From: Candidatus Krumholzibacteriia bacterium | Lineage (GTDB): Bacteria > Krumholzibacteriota > Krumholzibacteriia > LZORAL124-64-63 | DNA: 39,574 bases | Direction: 5' to 3' | Assembly: GCA_030592845.1 (NCBI GenBank) | Contig: JAUVII010000009.1 | Span: 1 to 39,574 of the forward strand | Part shown: piece by piece, positions 23,441 through 32,459 of the stretch | Numbering within the stretch: position 1 is the first letter of the stretch | Layout: every line of letters begins with the position of its first letter | Program-made: the position numbers and the translations under genes | Notes under the pieces: model-generated | The model's database searches: none | The model's input: the letters and a program-made list of their open reading frames with translations, nothing else | Told to the model about the DNA's origin: nothing

Positions 23441-24766
23441 ATGAATGTCAGGACCAGGGAGCTTCTACAAGTATCTGTGAATAAAGAAGTAATACACAAT
23501 CCGGCACCATCGTATCCCCTCGCCAAAGCGTGGTTCGGGCTTTCTGTTGTTTACTCAGGATTCCTCGCTGTGGGCTGTGTTTTCCATTTCGTCCCTCCTG
23601 TCCTTCCCGCGGTGATCGAAGATCTGGGCATTTCCCACGGTCAGGCCGGATTGCTGATGTCCCTGTTCGCCCTGCCGGGAATCCTGTTCTCCATTCCCGG
23701 GGGCTGGCTGGCCGACCGGTTCGGGGAACGTGTGGTCGGAAGCCTGGGGCTGGCCATCATGGGGGCCGGAACCCTGGTGTTGGCGTCCGCGGATGATTTT
23801 CCCCTGATCCTGGCCGGTCGGACCATTTCGGGCATCGGGGCCATGAGCGCCGTGATCGCCATGCAGAGGATGGTGACCCGCCTGTTCCAGGGTCGCCCCC
23901 TGGGGGTGCCCATGGGGGTCAGCGGCAGTGCCATTCCCCTGGGCATCATCCTGGTGCTGAACCAGGGGGGGCGGATTGCCGCGGAACACGGCTGGCGGGA
24001 AGTGGCGTTCCGGACAGGGTTTGTCTCGGTGGTGATCGCGGCGGGATTCCTGGCCGCAAGTTGGTTCATCACCAGGGGCCGGTCCCTGGGCAGCGGTCAC
24101 GAAAAAGCCGGCGAGCCTTCCAACGGCGCGGGCATCGATCTGCGCCGGGGCCTGAGGGCGATCTGGATCGTGGGCGGGGTCTGGTTCTGCGCCAACGGCG
24201 CCATGACGGCCTTCATGACCTTTGCGCCGGACCACTATCTGGACCAGGGTTTCGGCGTCAGGGCCCAGGGTCTTCTGACCAGCGTTCCCATGTGGGGATC
24301 GGCCCTGCTGGGCCCGGTTACCGGTTGGCTGGCCGATCGCCACGGCGGCAAGGCGGCTTTTATCGCCTGGGGTCTGGTGCTGATGGGGGCCTCCCTGCTG
24401 CTGGTTCCGATGGGCGCCGTTTCCCCGGTGGTTATCGGCCTGGGCCTGGGGGTCGCCCTGGCCGCCATCGTGACTCCGACCATGTCCCTGCCCGGCTCGG
24501 TGTTGCCGCCCTCCCACGTGGGGCGGGGTTTCGGGATACTCAGCACCTGCGCCAACATCGGCATCTTCGCCATTCCGCCGGTGGCGGGAATGGTCCGCGA
24601 CCTGAGCGGCGGATACCGGTGGCCTTTCCTGTTGATGGCCGGGCTGGCCTTCCTGGGAGTGGGCGCGGCGGAAATGCTGCGCCGCGGCCGCTACACACCG
24701 GGTTTCAAATTCAAGCTTGTGGCCGGGCCCGGGGGGAATGAAATTGTGAAAAACCGAAACGTCTGA
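23441..24766 (+). CDS. MFS transporter
   Basis: The protein (about 440 aa) has twelve predicted membrane segments and the MFS motif A in the first half (GGWLADRFGERVVG) with a counterpart in the second half (GWLADRHGGKAAF). The general layout suits the NNP/CynX-type anion or small-molecule transporters, but the substrate cannot be assigned. The start is uncertain: ATG 23441, ATG 23393 and GTG 23472 are all in frame and none has a convincing ribosome site; conserved sequence begins near PLAKAWFGLSVVY. It is followed 27 bp later by an HD-domain gene with a good ribosome site. The 623-aa minus-strand ORF here is a shadow. Confidence 0.85.
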   Translation: MNVRTRELLQVSVNKEVIHNPAPSYPLAKAWFGLSVVYSGFLAVGCVFHFVPPVLPAVIEDLGISHGQAGLLMSLFALPGILFSIPGGWLADRFGERVVGSLGLAIMGAGTLVLASADDFPLILAGRTISGIGAMSAVIAMQRMVTRLFQGRPLGVPMGVSGSAIPLGIILVLNQGGRIAAEHGWREVAFRTGFVSVVIAAGFLAASWFITRGRSLGSGHEKAGEPSNGAGIDLRRGLRAIWIVGGVWFCANGAMTAFMTFAPDHYLDQGFGVRAQGLLTSVPMWGSALLGPVTGWLADRHGGKAAFIAWGLVLMGASLLLVPMGAVSPVVIGLGLGVALAAIVTPTMSLPGSVLPPSHVGRGFGILSTCANIGIFAIPPVAGMVRDLSGGYRWPFLLMAGLAFLGVGAAEMLRRGRYTPGFKFKLVAGPGGNEIVKNRNV

Positions 24767-24793
24767 GAGCTGTTCCGAGAAAAGGGAGTCGAG

Positions 24794-25333
24794 ATGAACC
24801 AGGAAGTGCTGGACCTGTGGCCGGAACTGATGTGGATCAAAGACGAAGGACTTCGCAAATCCACCGCCAGGACCTGGGAGCTGGCCCTGGAGCGCAGCCC
24901 CCTGACCGTCGCGGATCTCAATACCATTCCCTTCACCCTGCTGGTGCCCGATCTGAAGGTCACCTTCATGGCCCACAAGCGTTGTGTGGTTCATATCGCC
25001 CGCGACGCGGCCGTCAAGATGAACGAGTTTTTCACCAAAGATCTTCCGGTGGATCTGGACGTTACCATTGCCGGGGCGATTCTGGCTGATGTGGGTAAAC
25101 TCCTGGAGTACGACATCAGGGACGGGGAGTCCTGCAAGAGTGAAATGGGCAAGTACCTGCGCCATCCGTTCACGGGTGTCGCCCTGGCACTCGAGGCGGG
25201 GGTTCCGGAGTCGGTTTGTCACATCATCGCCGCCCACGCGGGGGAGGGTGACATGGTCACGCGCTCGACCGAGGCCTACGTGGTTCACCACGCGGATTTC
25301 ATGACCTTTTTGCCCTTCAAGAAGCGGCTGTAG
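24794..25333 (+). CDS. HD-domain protein with altered HD motif
   Basis: The 179-residue protein has the layout of HD-domain phosphohydrolases: HKRCVVHIARDAA (first histidine), GAILADVGKLLEYD where most families have HDxGK, HPFTGVALALEAGV, IIAAHAGEGD and VVHHADFM. The histidine of the central HD pair is replaced by alanine while the aspartate remains, so the metal site may be modified or mononuclear. GGGAG lies before the ATG. It may be co-transcribed with the MFS gene. Substrate unknown; activity as a nucleotide phosphohydrolase is a family-level guess. Confidence 0.7.
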   Translation: MNQEVLDLWPELMWIKDEGLRKSTARTWELALERSPLTVADLNTIPFTLLVPDLKVTFMAHKRCVVHIARDAAVKMNEFFTKDLPVDLDVTIAGAILADVGKLLEYDIRDGESCKSEMGKYLRHPFTGVALALEAGVPESVCHIIAAHAGEGDMVTRSTEAYVVHHADFMTFLPFKKRL

Positions 25334-25443
25334 CAGCCCAGGCAGGAAAATACTTGGCGTGAGGCCCATTCTGGTATATCTAGAGTCCAATCGGATGCCT
25401 TTTGATGGGCCCGGCCCGTGTCCCAATAGCCAGGAGGAAAACC

Positions 25444-25674
25444 ATGGCTGACAATACTGATAAAGTGGAAGACAACGTCGATGGCGCCTGGTTCGTGGAT
25501 ACCAATTGCATCGACTGTGACCTTTGCCGCCAGACGGCCCCGGACAACTTCGAGCGCAACGAGGACGAAGGCTACACTTACGTCAGCAAGCAGCCTGACG
25601 GCGATGATGAGGTTCAGGCCTGTCAGGACGCCATGGAAGAGTGCCCGGTCGAAGCCATCGGTGACGACGGTTAA
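25444..25674 (+). CDS. small [4Fe-4S] ferredoxin
   Basis: The 76-residue acidic protein has NCIDCDLCRQTAPDNF, in which the usual fourth cysteine before proline is replaced by alanine, and a C-terminal EECPVEAIGDDG that supplies the remaining ligand. Together these give one [4Fe-4S] cluster with the second site lost, a pattern known in small bacterial ferredoxins. AGGAGG before the ATG fixes the start at 25444. A possible promoter (TTGGCG then TATATC, 15-base spacer) lies at 25354-25380. It stands alone before a strong terminator. Electron partners are unknown. Confidence 0.85.
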   Translation: MADNTDKVEDNVDGAWFVDTNCIDCDLCRQTAPDNFERNEDEGYTYVSKQPDGDDEVQACQDAMEECPVEAIGDDG

Positions 25675-25717
25675 GCCTCCCGCGGACCACCTGACCCAGG
25701 TCCTCATATTCAGGAAT

Positions 25718-25749
25718 CGGCCCGCCCTTGTGGCGGGCCGGCCCTTTTT
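25718..25749 (+). terminator. intrinsic terminator after the ferredoxin gene
   Basis: A 9-bp stem CGGCCCGCC / GGCGGGCCG with a five-base loop is followed by GCCC and five Ts. Confidence 0.85.
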
Positions 25750-25828
25750 GTGGAAACTTATGACCAAGTGAAGAGTTGAAGACCGGCATCACTACAACCC
25801 GGGCCGGTGCCCGGACAGGGAGGAACCC

Positions 25829-27253
25829 ATGCGCAAAAGCGTCAATGATAAAGGCATCCTGACCATGATGACCGCCGTCTTGCTGATAACGGCCGCGGTA
25901 TCCATGGCCACGGCCCAGGCCCCGGTGGACAACCAGCTGCGGTCCTATGCCGACGTGGCGGAAAAGACCATGCCGGCGGTGGTCAATATCTCCACCGACA
26001 AGATTGTCGACAGCAGTTCCCGGCGCCCCTTCATGAACGATCCCATGTTCCGGCGCTTTTTCAACATGCCGGATGACGACGTGCACAACAATCCGGAGCG
26101 GCTGGAGCACTCTCTCGGATCGGGCATCGTGATCTCGTCGGACGGCTACATCCTGACCAACAACCACGTGGTCGAAAACGCCAGCAAGATCCGCGTGACC
26201 TTCCTGGGCGACAAGGAATACGAGGCCGAGATCATCGGCACCGATCCGCCCACCGACGTGGCCCTGATCAAGATCGATGCTGAGAACCTGCCCATCGTCC
26301 ACATCGGCGACAGCGACAAGCTGCGGGTGGGTGACCAGGTCATGGCCATCGGCAACCCGTTCGGCGTGGGCCAGACGGTAACCCTGGGCATCGTCAGCGC
26401 CCTGGGACGGAACATCGGCCTGATGGACTACTCGGACCTGATCCAGACCGACGCCTCGATCAACCCCGGCAACAGCGGCGGCGCGCTGGTCAATATGCAG
26501 GGCCGCCTGGTGGGCATGAACGCGGCCATCCTGAGCCGCAGCGGCGGCAGCCAGGGTATCGGTTTCGCGATTCCCACGAGCATGGCCATGCGCATCGTCG
26601 ATTCGCTCAAGGAAACCGGCACCGTGCAGCGGGCCTACCTGGGCGTGCTGCCCCAGCCGGTGGACCAGTCCATGGCCGACTACTATGGAATGGACCGTCC
26701 CCGCGGCGTGCTGATCACCCAGGTCAACGAGGACACGCCGGCCGAGAAGGCGGGTCTGAAGGACGGCGACATCATCCTGAGCGTCGACGGCCGCGAGATC
26801 AAGAATCCCAGTATGCTGCGCAACGTGATCAGCCTGTCGGAAGTGGGCCAGGAGGTTGAACTGGCCATCGTGCGTGAAGGCGCGGAACAGAACGTTGCGG
26901 TCAAACTGGAAAAGTTCCCCGATCCCGAACAGGTGGCCGAGATCGACGATCCCGACGAAGATGAAACTCTCGACGGCGTTATCGTCCGGGAAATGACCAC
27001 CAGTATGCGGGCCATGATGGAGACGCTGCCCGAAGACATGGAGGGCCTGGTGGTAACCGGAGTGGAGCAGACCAGCAACGCCGCGCGTGAAGGTTTGGCC
27101 GAAGGGGACATCATCCTTGAGGTTGGCAAGGAACCGGTGACGACCCTGAAGGGGTACCAGCAGGCCCTTGGCAAGAATACCGACCGGCCGGTTTTCCTGA
27201 GGGTTTATAAACCCCTGCAGCGGCAGAGCATTTATATCGCGGTGCCACGGTAG
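25829..27253 (+). CDS. DegP/HtrA-family periplasmic serine protease
   Basis: The 474-residue protein has a signal peptide (to about ATAQ) and the trypsin-like HtrA core: ILTNNHVVEN (His113), PPTDVALIKID (Asp143) and INPGNSGGALV (Ser216). Two PDZ domains follow, roughly residues 260-360 (GVLITQVNEDTPAEKAGLKDGD) and 380-474 (GLVVTGVEQTSNAAREGLAEGD). This is the complete DegP/DegQ layout for degrading or refolding misfolded envelope proteins. GGGAGGA upstream supports ATG 25829. It is a single-gene unit between two intrinsic terminators. The Q-linker loop before the catalytic histidine contains FMNDPMFRRFFNMPDD, the usual LA-loop motif. Confidence 0.93.
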   Translation: MRKSVNDKGILTMMTAVLLITAAVSMATAQAPVDNQLRSYADVAEKTMPAVVNISTDKIVDSSSRRPFMNDPMFRRFFNMPDDDVHNNPERLEHSLGSGIVISSDGYILTNNHVVENASKIRVTFLGDKEYEAEIIGTDPPTDVALIKIDAENLPIVHIGDSDKLRVGDQVMAIGNPFGVGQTVTLGIVSALGRNIGLMDYSDLIQTDASINPGNSGGALVNMQGRLVGMNAAILSRSGGSQGIGFAIPTSMAMRIVDSLKETGTVQRAYLGVLPQPVDQSMADYYGMDRPRGVLITQVNEDTPAEKAGLKDGDIILSVDGREIKNPSMLRNVISLSEVGQEVELAIVREGAEQNVAVKLEKFPDPEQVAEIDDPDEDETLDGVIVREMTTSMRAMMETLPEDMEGLVVTGVEQTSNAAREGLAEGDIILEVGKEPVTTLKGYQQALGKNTDRPVFLRVYKPLQRQSIYIAVPR

Positions 27254-27309
27254 GCCGGCAGCCAAACTGGAGGGCTGTTTTATCCAGCAAAGATGATCAA
27301 ATGATGAAA

Positions 27310-27337
27310 AGAGGGCCCCCCGGGGGGCCCTCTTTTT
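27310..27337 (+). terminator. intrinsic terminator after the HtrA gene
   Basis: AGAGGGCCCCCC and its exact complement form a fully palindromic 24-base stem, followed by five Ts. In practice about 10 bp can pair around a four-base loop. Confidence 0.88.
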
Positions 27338-27419
27338 GATGTCCGGGGTGTCCTTATTGCCAGACACAATTTCAAAGGCACGACCAAAAAACTTTACTTA
27401 ACCCAGTTAATCCCTAGGC

Positions 27420-27444
27420 GTTCAGTTATATATCGATATTGAAC
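27420..27444. promoter_or_regulatory. palindromic site upstream of the secreted protease
   Basis: GTTCA (27420-27424) and TGAAC (27440-27444) flank the perfect palindrome ATATCGATAT (27430-27439), in the 313-bp gap before the subtilisin-like protease. Apart from the HtrA terminator and this site I see nothing else in that gap. It may be an operator, but no promoter could be placed with confidence. Confidence 0.3.
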
Positions 27445-27566
27445 CTCGTCCCTTAATCATGGTACTATCAAAACTGGATGAAGAAATCCGGCAAGGAGGA
27501 TCCTGGCCGGAAATCCTTTATTCTGGCAACCGCCAGGCGCTCGCCACCCCTTCGTTTGGAGAAACC

Positions 27567-30500
27567 ATGTCCCGACCTCGCCAATGGATTCCTTATGTCC
27601 TGTTGTTAACCCTTTTGGTGTTCGCGACGGCCGCCGTGGCTGTCGACAGCACCGCGCCCCGCGCCTTCGCCCCGGTGCAGGGAGGCTTCACGACCCAGGT
27701 GGAAGAGAGCCTGCCTTACGCGGCGGACCGCATTCTGGTCCAGTTCCGCGATCTGAACATGGACAAATCCGCCCTGGCCGTCGGCCTGGACAAGGGTACG
27801 CAATTACCCGGCGCCAGGACCGGCCTGCCTTCGGTCGATAACCTGGCCATCGCCTACGGCGTGACCAGCGTCGAACGCCCCTACTACCGGGTCAAGAACC
27901 AGGACAAGGCCACCAGTTTCGGTCAGGACCGCTGGTTCATGTACCATTTTGCCACGGACGCGGACATGGCCGCGGTGGCCAAAGCCTTCCGGGCTGATCC
28001 CAACATCGAAGCGGTATCCCTGGATTGGCGCGCCTATCCGGCGGCAATTCCCAATGATCCCCTGTACTCCGACCAGTGGGGCCATAACAACACCGGCCAG
28101 ATGCTTTCCTACGACTGGTCCTCCCACACGCATGAGGCCGGCTCGCCCGTCGGCACCCCGGGTTTTGACGCCCACGCCGAAGAGGCCTGGGACAAAAGCC
28201 AGGGTTACGGCAGCAGCGCCGTGGTCATCGCCATCCTGGACAGTGGTGTGGATGCCGACCATCCCGACCTGAATCAGGTAGCCGGTTACGATTTCGGTGA
28301 CGGCGATTCCAATGCGGATGACAACAGCTCCAGCCCGGGTCATGGCACGGCTTGCGCCGGCGTGGCGGCCGGAGACGGCAACAACGGCATCGGTGTGTCC
28401 GGTATTGCGGGCAACTGCAGTATCATGCCCCTCAAGGTGGCCAACAGCGCCGGCTCCATGTATTTCTCCGCCATCCAGAACGCCCTCTACTTCGCGGCGG
28501 ACAATGGTGCCGACATTGCCAGTATGAGCTTCAGCGCGGACATCGGCAGCGATTCCGCCACGGACGCGGCCCTGCTGTACGCCTATAATGCGGGCGTGAC
28601 GCTGATGGCTGCTACGAGCAACGACAACCAGAGCCATATTCACTATCCCGCCAACAACGCCCATGTCATGGGTATCGGAGCAGCTTCTCCCTGCGGTGAC
28701 CGCAAGCGCAGTTCCAGCAACAGCGGTGAAGTAAACCCCGGCGTGGAAACGGATCCCAACGGCTACACCTGTGACGGTGAGCGCTGGTGGGGTTCCAATT
28801 ACGGCACGACCACCCAGGATGCCGCGGGCGCCGTGGACATCATCGCCCCGACCATCATGCCGACGACCGACATCGGCGGCAGCGCGGGTTACGACCCGAG
28901 CGACTACAGCATGTGGTTCAACGGCACCAGCTGCGCGACGCCCTACGCGGCCGGTTGCGCGGCCCTGATCATTTCGGCCAACCCGACCTACACGCCTGCC
29001 CAGGTGCGCGATGCTTTGACCAGCACCGCCACGGACGTGGTGAACGTGGAATCGGGCGCCGGCTGGGACCGTTACTCCGGTTACGGCATGGTGAACGTCG
29101 ACGCCGCCCTCGGCGGCGGCACGCCGGTGGCCCCGACGGCCGCTTTCAATGGTGCGCCGACCAGCGGCACCTATCCGCTGACGGTGAACTTCAGCGACCT
29201 GTCTACGGGCGCGCCGACCAGCTGGAGCTGGACCTTCGGCGACGGCGGCAGCTCGACGCAGCAGAACCCGTCCTACATCTATACGACGGCGGGTACTTAC
29301 ACCGTGAGCCTGACGGCGACCAACGCCCAGGGCAACGATACCGACACCAAGGTCGGATACATCACCGTCACCGCTCCGCCGGCGCCGGTCGCGGCTTTTG
29401 TGGGTGCGCCCACCAGCGGAACCTATCCCCTGGATGTCGTATTCACCGACCAGTCCTCAGGCTCCCCGACCAGCTGGAGCTGGACGTTCGGCGACGGCGG
29501 TAATTCAACCCTGCAGAACCCGTCGCACACCTATACGGCCGTTGGGACCTATACCGTCACTTTGACGGCGACCAGCGCCTACGGTTCCGATGGCGAGACC
29601 AAGGTCGACTACATCACCGTCACCGAGCCCGGCGTGACCACGTTTGTCACCGCCGAGAGTGAAGTGTCGGTCATCGGCACGTTCAGTGGAAGCTACCTCG
29701 ACACCAAGGTCAGCGACGGGGTGAACGAGACGATCAGCGAAGAGGCCTACACGGGGCATCCGCGCAAGACCTACAGCTACGCGGAGCACAAGTGGAACTT
29801 CAACATGCCTGTCGGCGGCGGCGACGCGACATTCCACCTGGAAGCCGCGCGCACGGACAATGCCGAGAACGACAACTTCGTCATCGCGTATTCCACCGAC
29901 GGCGTCAACTTCACCACCCTGGCCACCGTGTCCAGCTCAACCGAACAGACCTTCAGTGTGCCCCTGGGACCGTTGAGCGGTACGGTGACCGTGCGGGCCG
30001 TTGACACGGACCGCAACTGGGGCAATACCTCCATCGATAACCTGTTCGTCGACTACATGGCCTTCGAGATCGGCGACGTGCAGCCGGTCGCCCCGACGGC
30101 GGACTTCGCGGGAACTCCCGTCAGCGGCGAATACCCGTTGAACGTGAGCTTCACCGACCTGTCCGGCGGCGATCCGACCAGCTGGAGCTGGACTTTCGGC
30201 GACGGCGGAAACTCGACGACCCAGAACCCGTCGCACACCTACACCGCGGCCGGTACCTACACCGTCAGCCTGACGGCGACCAATGCCCAGGGTAGCGACA
30301 CCGCGACCAAGACCGGTTACATCACTGTGACCGAGCCGGGTTCCGGTCCCACGACCATGCATGTGTCGGCCATGTCCGTTTCCCGCGTGAAGTCGGGCCC
30401 GAACTATCTGGGCGTCTGTGACGTGACCGTGGTCGATAACGAAGGTTCGCCGGTGGGCGGCGTTTTGGTGTCCGTCAGCTACGACGGCCCAACCAACGGT

Positions 30501-30962
30501 TCGGTCAGCGGCACGACGGCGTCCGACGGCACGGTGACCCTGCAGGGCAGCGGGATGAAAAAACCGGTTGGCGAATGGTGCTTCGAGATGACGAACATCA
30601 CGGGTGGGACCCTGACTTACGATCCGGGTTCGAACGTGGTCAACCGTGTCTGCGAGAGCGGTGTCGTCAACGGGGCCGACGGAGGCCGGGTCGCGATCAG
30701 CGAGTTCAGCCTCGACCAGAACGCGCCGAACCCGTTCAATCCCATGACCGAGATCAAGTTCAACCTGCCCCGCAGCATGAACGCGACCCTCAGGGTCTAC
30801 AACGTGCGCGGCCAGGTGGTCACGACGCTGAAGAGCGGCATCATGTCCGCCGGCCGGCACTCGGTGACCTGGGATGCCCGCAATCACGCGAGCGGCGTCT
30901 ACTTCTACAGGCTGGAGACTCCGGACTTCAGCGAAACCAAAAAGATGATCATGCTCAAGTAA
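27567..30962 (+). CDS. secreted subtilisin-like protease with three PKD domains and FlgD-Ig-like C-terminal domain
   Basis: This 1131-residue exported protein starts at ATG 27567 (GGAG six bases upstream), with a signal peptide ending near AVA. An N-terminal propeptide-like region runs to about residue 165. An S8 catalytic domain follows with Asp225 (AILDSGVDADHPDLN), His259 (SSPGHGTACAG) and Ser455 (NGTSCATPYAAG). Three PKD domains come next at roughly 522-600, 607-690 and 842-925, each with SWSWTFGDGG. A CUB/jelly-roll-like beta domain sits between the second and third. Then come an Ig-like domain (about 930-1035) and a C-terminal FlgD-Ig-like domain with APNPFNPMTEIKFNLP, VRGQVVTTL and GVYFYRLE. 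The tail resembles C-terminal sorting domains. It probably degrades or binds extracellular polymers. Confidence 0.92.
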   Translation: MSRPRQWIPYVLLLTLLVFATAAVAVDSTAPRAFAPVQGGFTTQVEESLPYAADRILVQFRDLNMDKSALAVGLDKGTQLPGARTGLPSVDNLAIAYGVTSVERPYYRVKNQDKATSFGQDRWFMYHFATDADMAAVAKAFRADPNIEAVSLDWRAYPAAIPNDPLYSDQWGHNNTGQMLSYDWSSHTHEAGSPVGTPGFDAHAEEAWDKSQGYGSSAVVIAILDSGVDADHPDLNQVAGYDFGDGDSNADDNSSSPGHGTACAGVAAGDGNNGIGVSGIAGNCSIMPLKVANSAGSMYFSAIQNALYFAADNGADIASMSFSADIGSDSATDAALLYAYNAGVTLMAATSNDNQSHIHYPANNAHVMGIGAASPCGDRKRSSSNSGEVNPGVETDPNGYTCDGERWWGSNYGTTTQDAAGAVDIIAPTIMPTTDIGGSAGYDPSDYSMWFNGTSCATPYAAGCAALIISANPTYTPAQVRDALTSTATDVVNVESGAGWDRYSGYGMVNVDAALGGGTPVAPTAAFNGAPTSGTYPLTVNFSDLSTGAPTSWSWTFGDGGSSTQQNPSYIYTTAGTYTVSLTATNAQGNDTDTKVGYITVTAPPAPVAAFVGAPTSGTYPLDVVFTDQSSGSPTSWSWTFGDGGNSTLQNPSHTYTAVGTYTVTLTATSAYGSDGETKVDYITVTEPGVTTFVTAESEVSVIGTFSGSYLDTKVSDGVNETISEEAYTGHPRKTYSYAEHKWNFNMPVGGGDATFHLEAARTDNAENDNFVIAYSTDGVNFTTLATVSSSTEQTFSVPLGPLSGTVTVRAVDTDRNWGNTSIDNLFVDYMAFEIGDVQPVAPTADFAGTPVSGEYPLNVSFTDLSGGDPTSWSWTFGDGGNSTTQNPSHTYTAAGTYTVSLTATNAQGSDTATKTGYITVTEPGSGPTTMHVSAMSVSRVKSGPNYLGVCDVTVVDNEGSPVGGVLVSVSYDGPTNGSVSGTTASDGTVTLQGSGMKKPVGEWCFEMTNITGGTLTYDPGSNVVNRVCESGVVNGADGGRVAISEFSLDQNAPNPFNPMTEIKFNLPRSMNATLRVYNVRGQVVTTLKSGIMSAGRHSVTWDARNHASGVYFYRLETPDFSETKKMIMLK

Positions 30963-30982
30963 GGCCTGATCAGTTAATGAAG

Positions 30983-31024
30983 AACCGCCCGGGGTGTTTC
31001 CACTGCCCCGGGCGGTTTTGTTTT
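30983..31024 (+). terminator. intrinsic terminator after the secreted protease
   Basis: A perfect 12-bp stem AACCGCCCGGGG / CCCCGGGCGGTT with an 11-base loop is followed by TTGTTTT. It begins 20 bp after the stop codon. Confidence 0.9.
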
Positions 31025-31036
31025 ATGTTCCGAAAA

Positions 31037-31053
31037 TCCGAGGTTGACCTCGG
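31037..31053. repeat. palindromic element, copy 1
   Basis: TCCGAGGTTGACCTCGG follows the protease terminator, preceded by CCGAAAA. An almost identical unit lies at 35157-35174 after the ABC exporter gene, with a similar preceding CCGGAAA. The core CCGAGGTYRACCTCGG is a palindrome able to form a 6-bp stem with a four-base loop. It could be a dispersed REP-like sequence or a protein-binding site. Confidence 0.5.
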
Positions 31054-31100
31054 GTTTCTGCCCGAAATGTCAAAAGCTAAAGTGTGGATAGCTGATCGGA

Positions 31101-32270
31101 TCACCGCGCCTTGCGCCACGCTTCCTCGGCCGGTCCCTCGATGCGGCTCCAGACCTCCTCCGGTGAACCGTCACCGTCGATGACCGTTACCTTTTCCTGC
31201 TTGCCGTAATAATCGACCACCGGCTGGCAGATCGTTTCATGCTGTTCCAGACGGTGAACGATGGTGGCGGTCTCCATGTCGTAGCTCATGCGCCGTTCGG
31301 TCTTGCCGCGGGCGTCCAGGCGCTTGAGCAGTTCCAGGGTGGGGCACTGGATATCCAGGGTGAACGATACCGAGGAATTGATCTTGCGCAGCAACCCGTC
31401 CAGGATGTAGGCCTGCACCAGGGTGCGCGGAAAGCCCTTGAAGATGAAGCCGCTGGCCTCCGGGTTCCGTTTGATATGCTTCTCGATGAGTTTGATGACG
31501 ATTTCATCGGGCACGAGGTCACCCTTGTCGAAGATGGCCTGCACCGTTTGTCCGACCTGAGACTTCTTCCGGATTTCCTCCTTCAGCATCTCACCGGTGG
31601 ACAGGTAGACCAGATTGTACTCGCGGGCCAGATTGCGCGCCTGGGTGCCGCGGCCGGCGCCGGGATATCCCAGCAGCACGACGTTGAACAGCACCTTGCG
31701 CAGTTCCTTTTCAATGACCTCCTCGAGCCTGGCATTGATATCTTCGATACTGCCCACTCCGGGAATGGGAAAGTAGAGGTCCTGGTCCTTGTAGAACTGG
31801 GCCACCGGAGCGGTTTTTTCTTCGTATTCCTTCAAGCGGTTCTTGATGACGGCTTCGGTGTCATCGGCCCGGCCCGAGGTCTTGGCGCGGTTCAAAAGGC
31901 GCTTGAACGATTCCTCGGGAGGCACTTCCAGGCTGAGCAGGCAGGTCAGGGAGGTGTGCATCTTCAGCAGCAGGCCCTCCAGGATGTAGGCCTGGACGAA
32001 GGTGCGGGGGAACCCGTCGAACAGGAAGCCGGCGGCGTCGGGATTGGTGATGATCTTCTTCTCGATGATCTGCACGATGATTTCGTCGGAAACCAGCCCG
32101 CCGGCCTCGATGATGGACCGGGCGGCCAGCCCCAGCTCGGAGCCGTCGGCGATCTCCTGACGCAGCATGTCCCCGGTGGCGATGTACACCAGGTTGTGCT
32201 TCTTCATCAACAGTTCGGACTGGGTGCCTTTACCGGCACCGGGCGCGCCGAAGAGGGCGATGTTGAGCAT
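31101..32270 (-). CDS. tandem adenylate kinase fusion
   Basis: The 389-residue protein contains two complete adenylate-kinase-like domains. The first (about 1-190) has FGAPGAGKGTQ, ATGDMLR, GFLFDGFPRT and an arginine-containing lid. The second (about 193-389) has LGYPGAGRGTQ, STGEMLK and GFIFKGFPRT. In the second domain the P-loop lysine is arginine (Arg207) and the aspartate of DGFPRT is lysine (Lys278), so it is probably weak, inactive or regulatory. ATG 32270 follows GGAGG; the track start at 32303 is upstream of it. Tandem nucleotide kinases exist, but this exact degenerate pair is not one I recognise. The gene is convergent with the secreted protease and divergent from the TlpA-like gene. 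Confidence 0.85.
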   Translation of the reverse strand: MLNIALFGAPGAGKGTQSELLMKKHNLVYIATGDMLRQEIADGSELGLAARSIIEAGGLVSDEIIVQIIEKKIITNPDAAGFLFDGFPRTFVQAYILEGLLLKMHTSLTCLLSLEVPPEESFKRLLNRAKTSGRADDTEAVIKNRLKEYEEKTAPVAQFYKDQDLYFPIPGVGSIEDINARLEEVIEKELRKVLFNVVLLGYPGAGRGTQARNLAREYNLVYLSTGEMLKEEIRKKSQVGQTVQAIFDKGDLVPDEIVIKLIEKHIKRNPEASGFIFKGFPRTLVQAYILDGLLRKINSSVSFTLDIQCPTLELLKRLDARGKTERRMSYDMETATIVHRLEQHETICQPVVDYYGKQEKVTVIDGDGSPEEVWSRIEGPAEEAWRKAR

Positions 32271-32363
32271 GGTCCCTACCTCCTTGGGGGGATTGTTCCA
32301 CAATTCACGCTCCGGGCAAAGAGGTCATTCGGTCATGAAAATTTCCCGCCGCCGCCGATAGTG

Positions 32364-32393
32364 TTGCAGGGATCAGGGATTTTGAGTTAGAAT
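32364..32393 (+). promoter_or_regulatory. possible promoter of the TlpA-like gene
   Basis: TTGCAG (32364-32369), an 18-base spacer and TAGAAT (32388-32393) would start transcription near 32400, about 60 bases before the ATG at 32460. Confidence 0.4.
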
Positions 32394-32459
32394 AATCGAA
32401 ACCGGGAAAATTGTGCCGCCCCCAATTTTCACAACCAATTTGCCCGGGGAGGAATATCA

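Noticed and set aside
23555-25426. 623-aa minus-strand ORF
   Set aside because: Shadow of the MFS transporter and HD genes; composition is not protein-like (Gln, His, Gly-rich).
25583-27367. 594-aa minus-strand ORF
   Set aside because: Shadow of the DegP/HtrA gene, running through two terminators.
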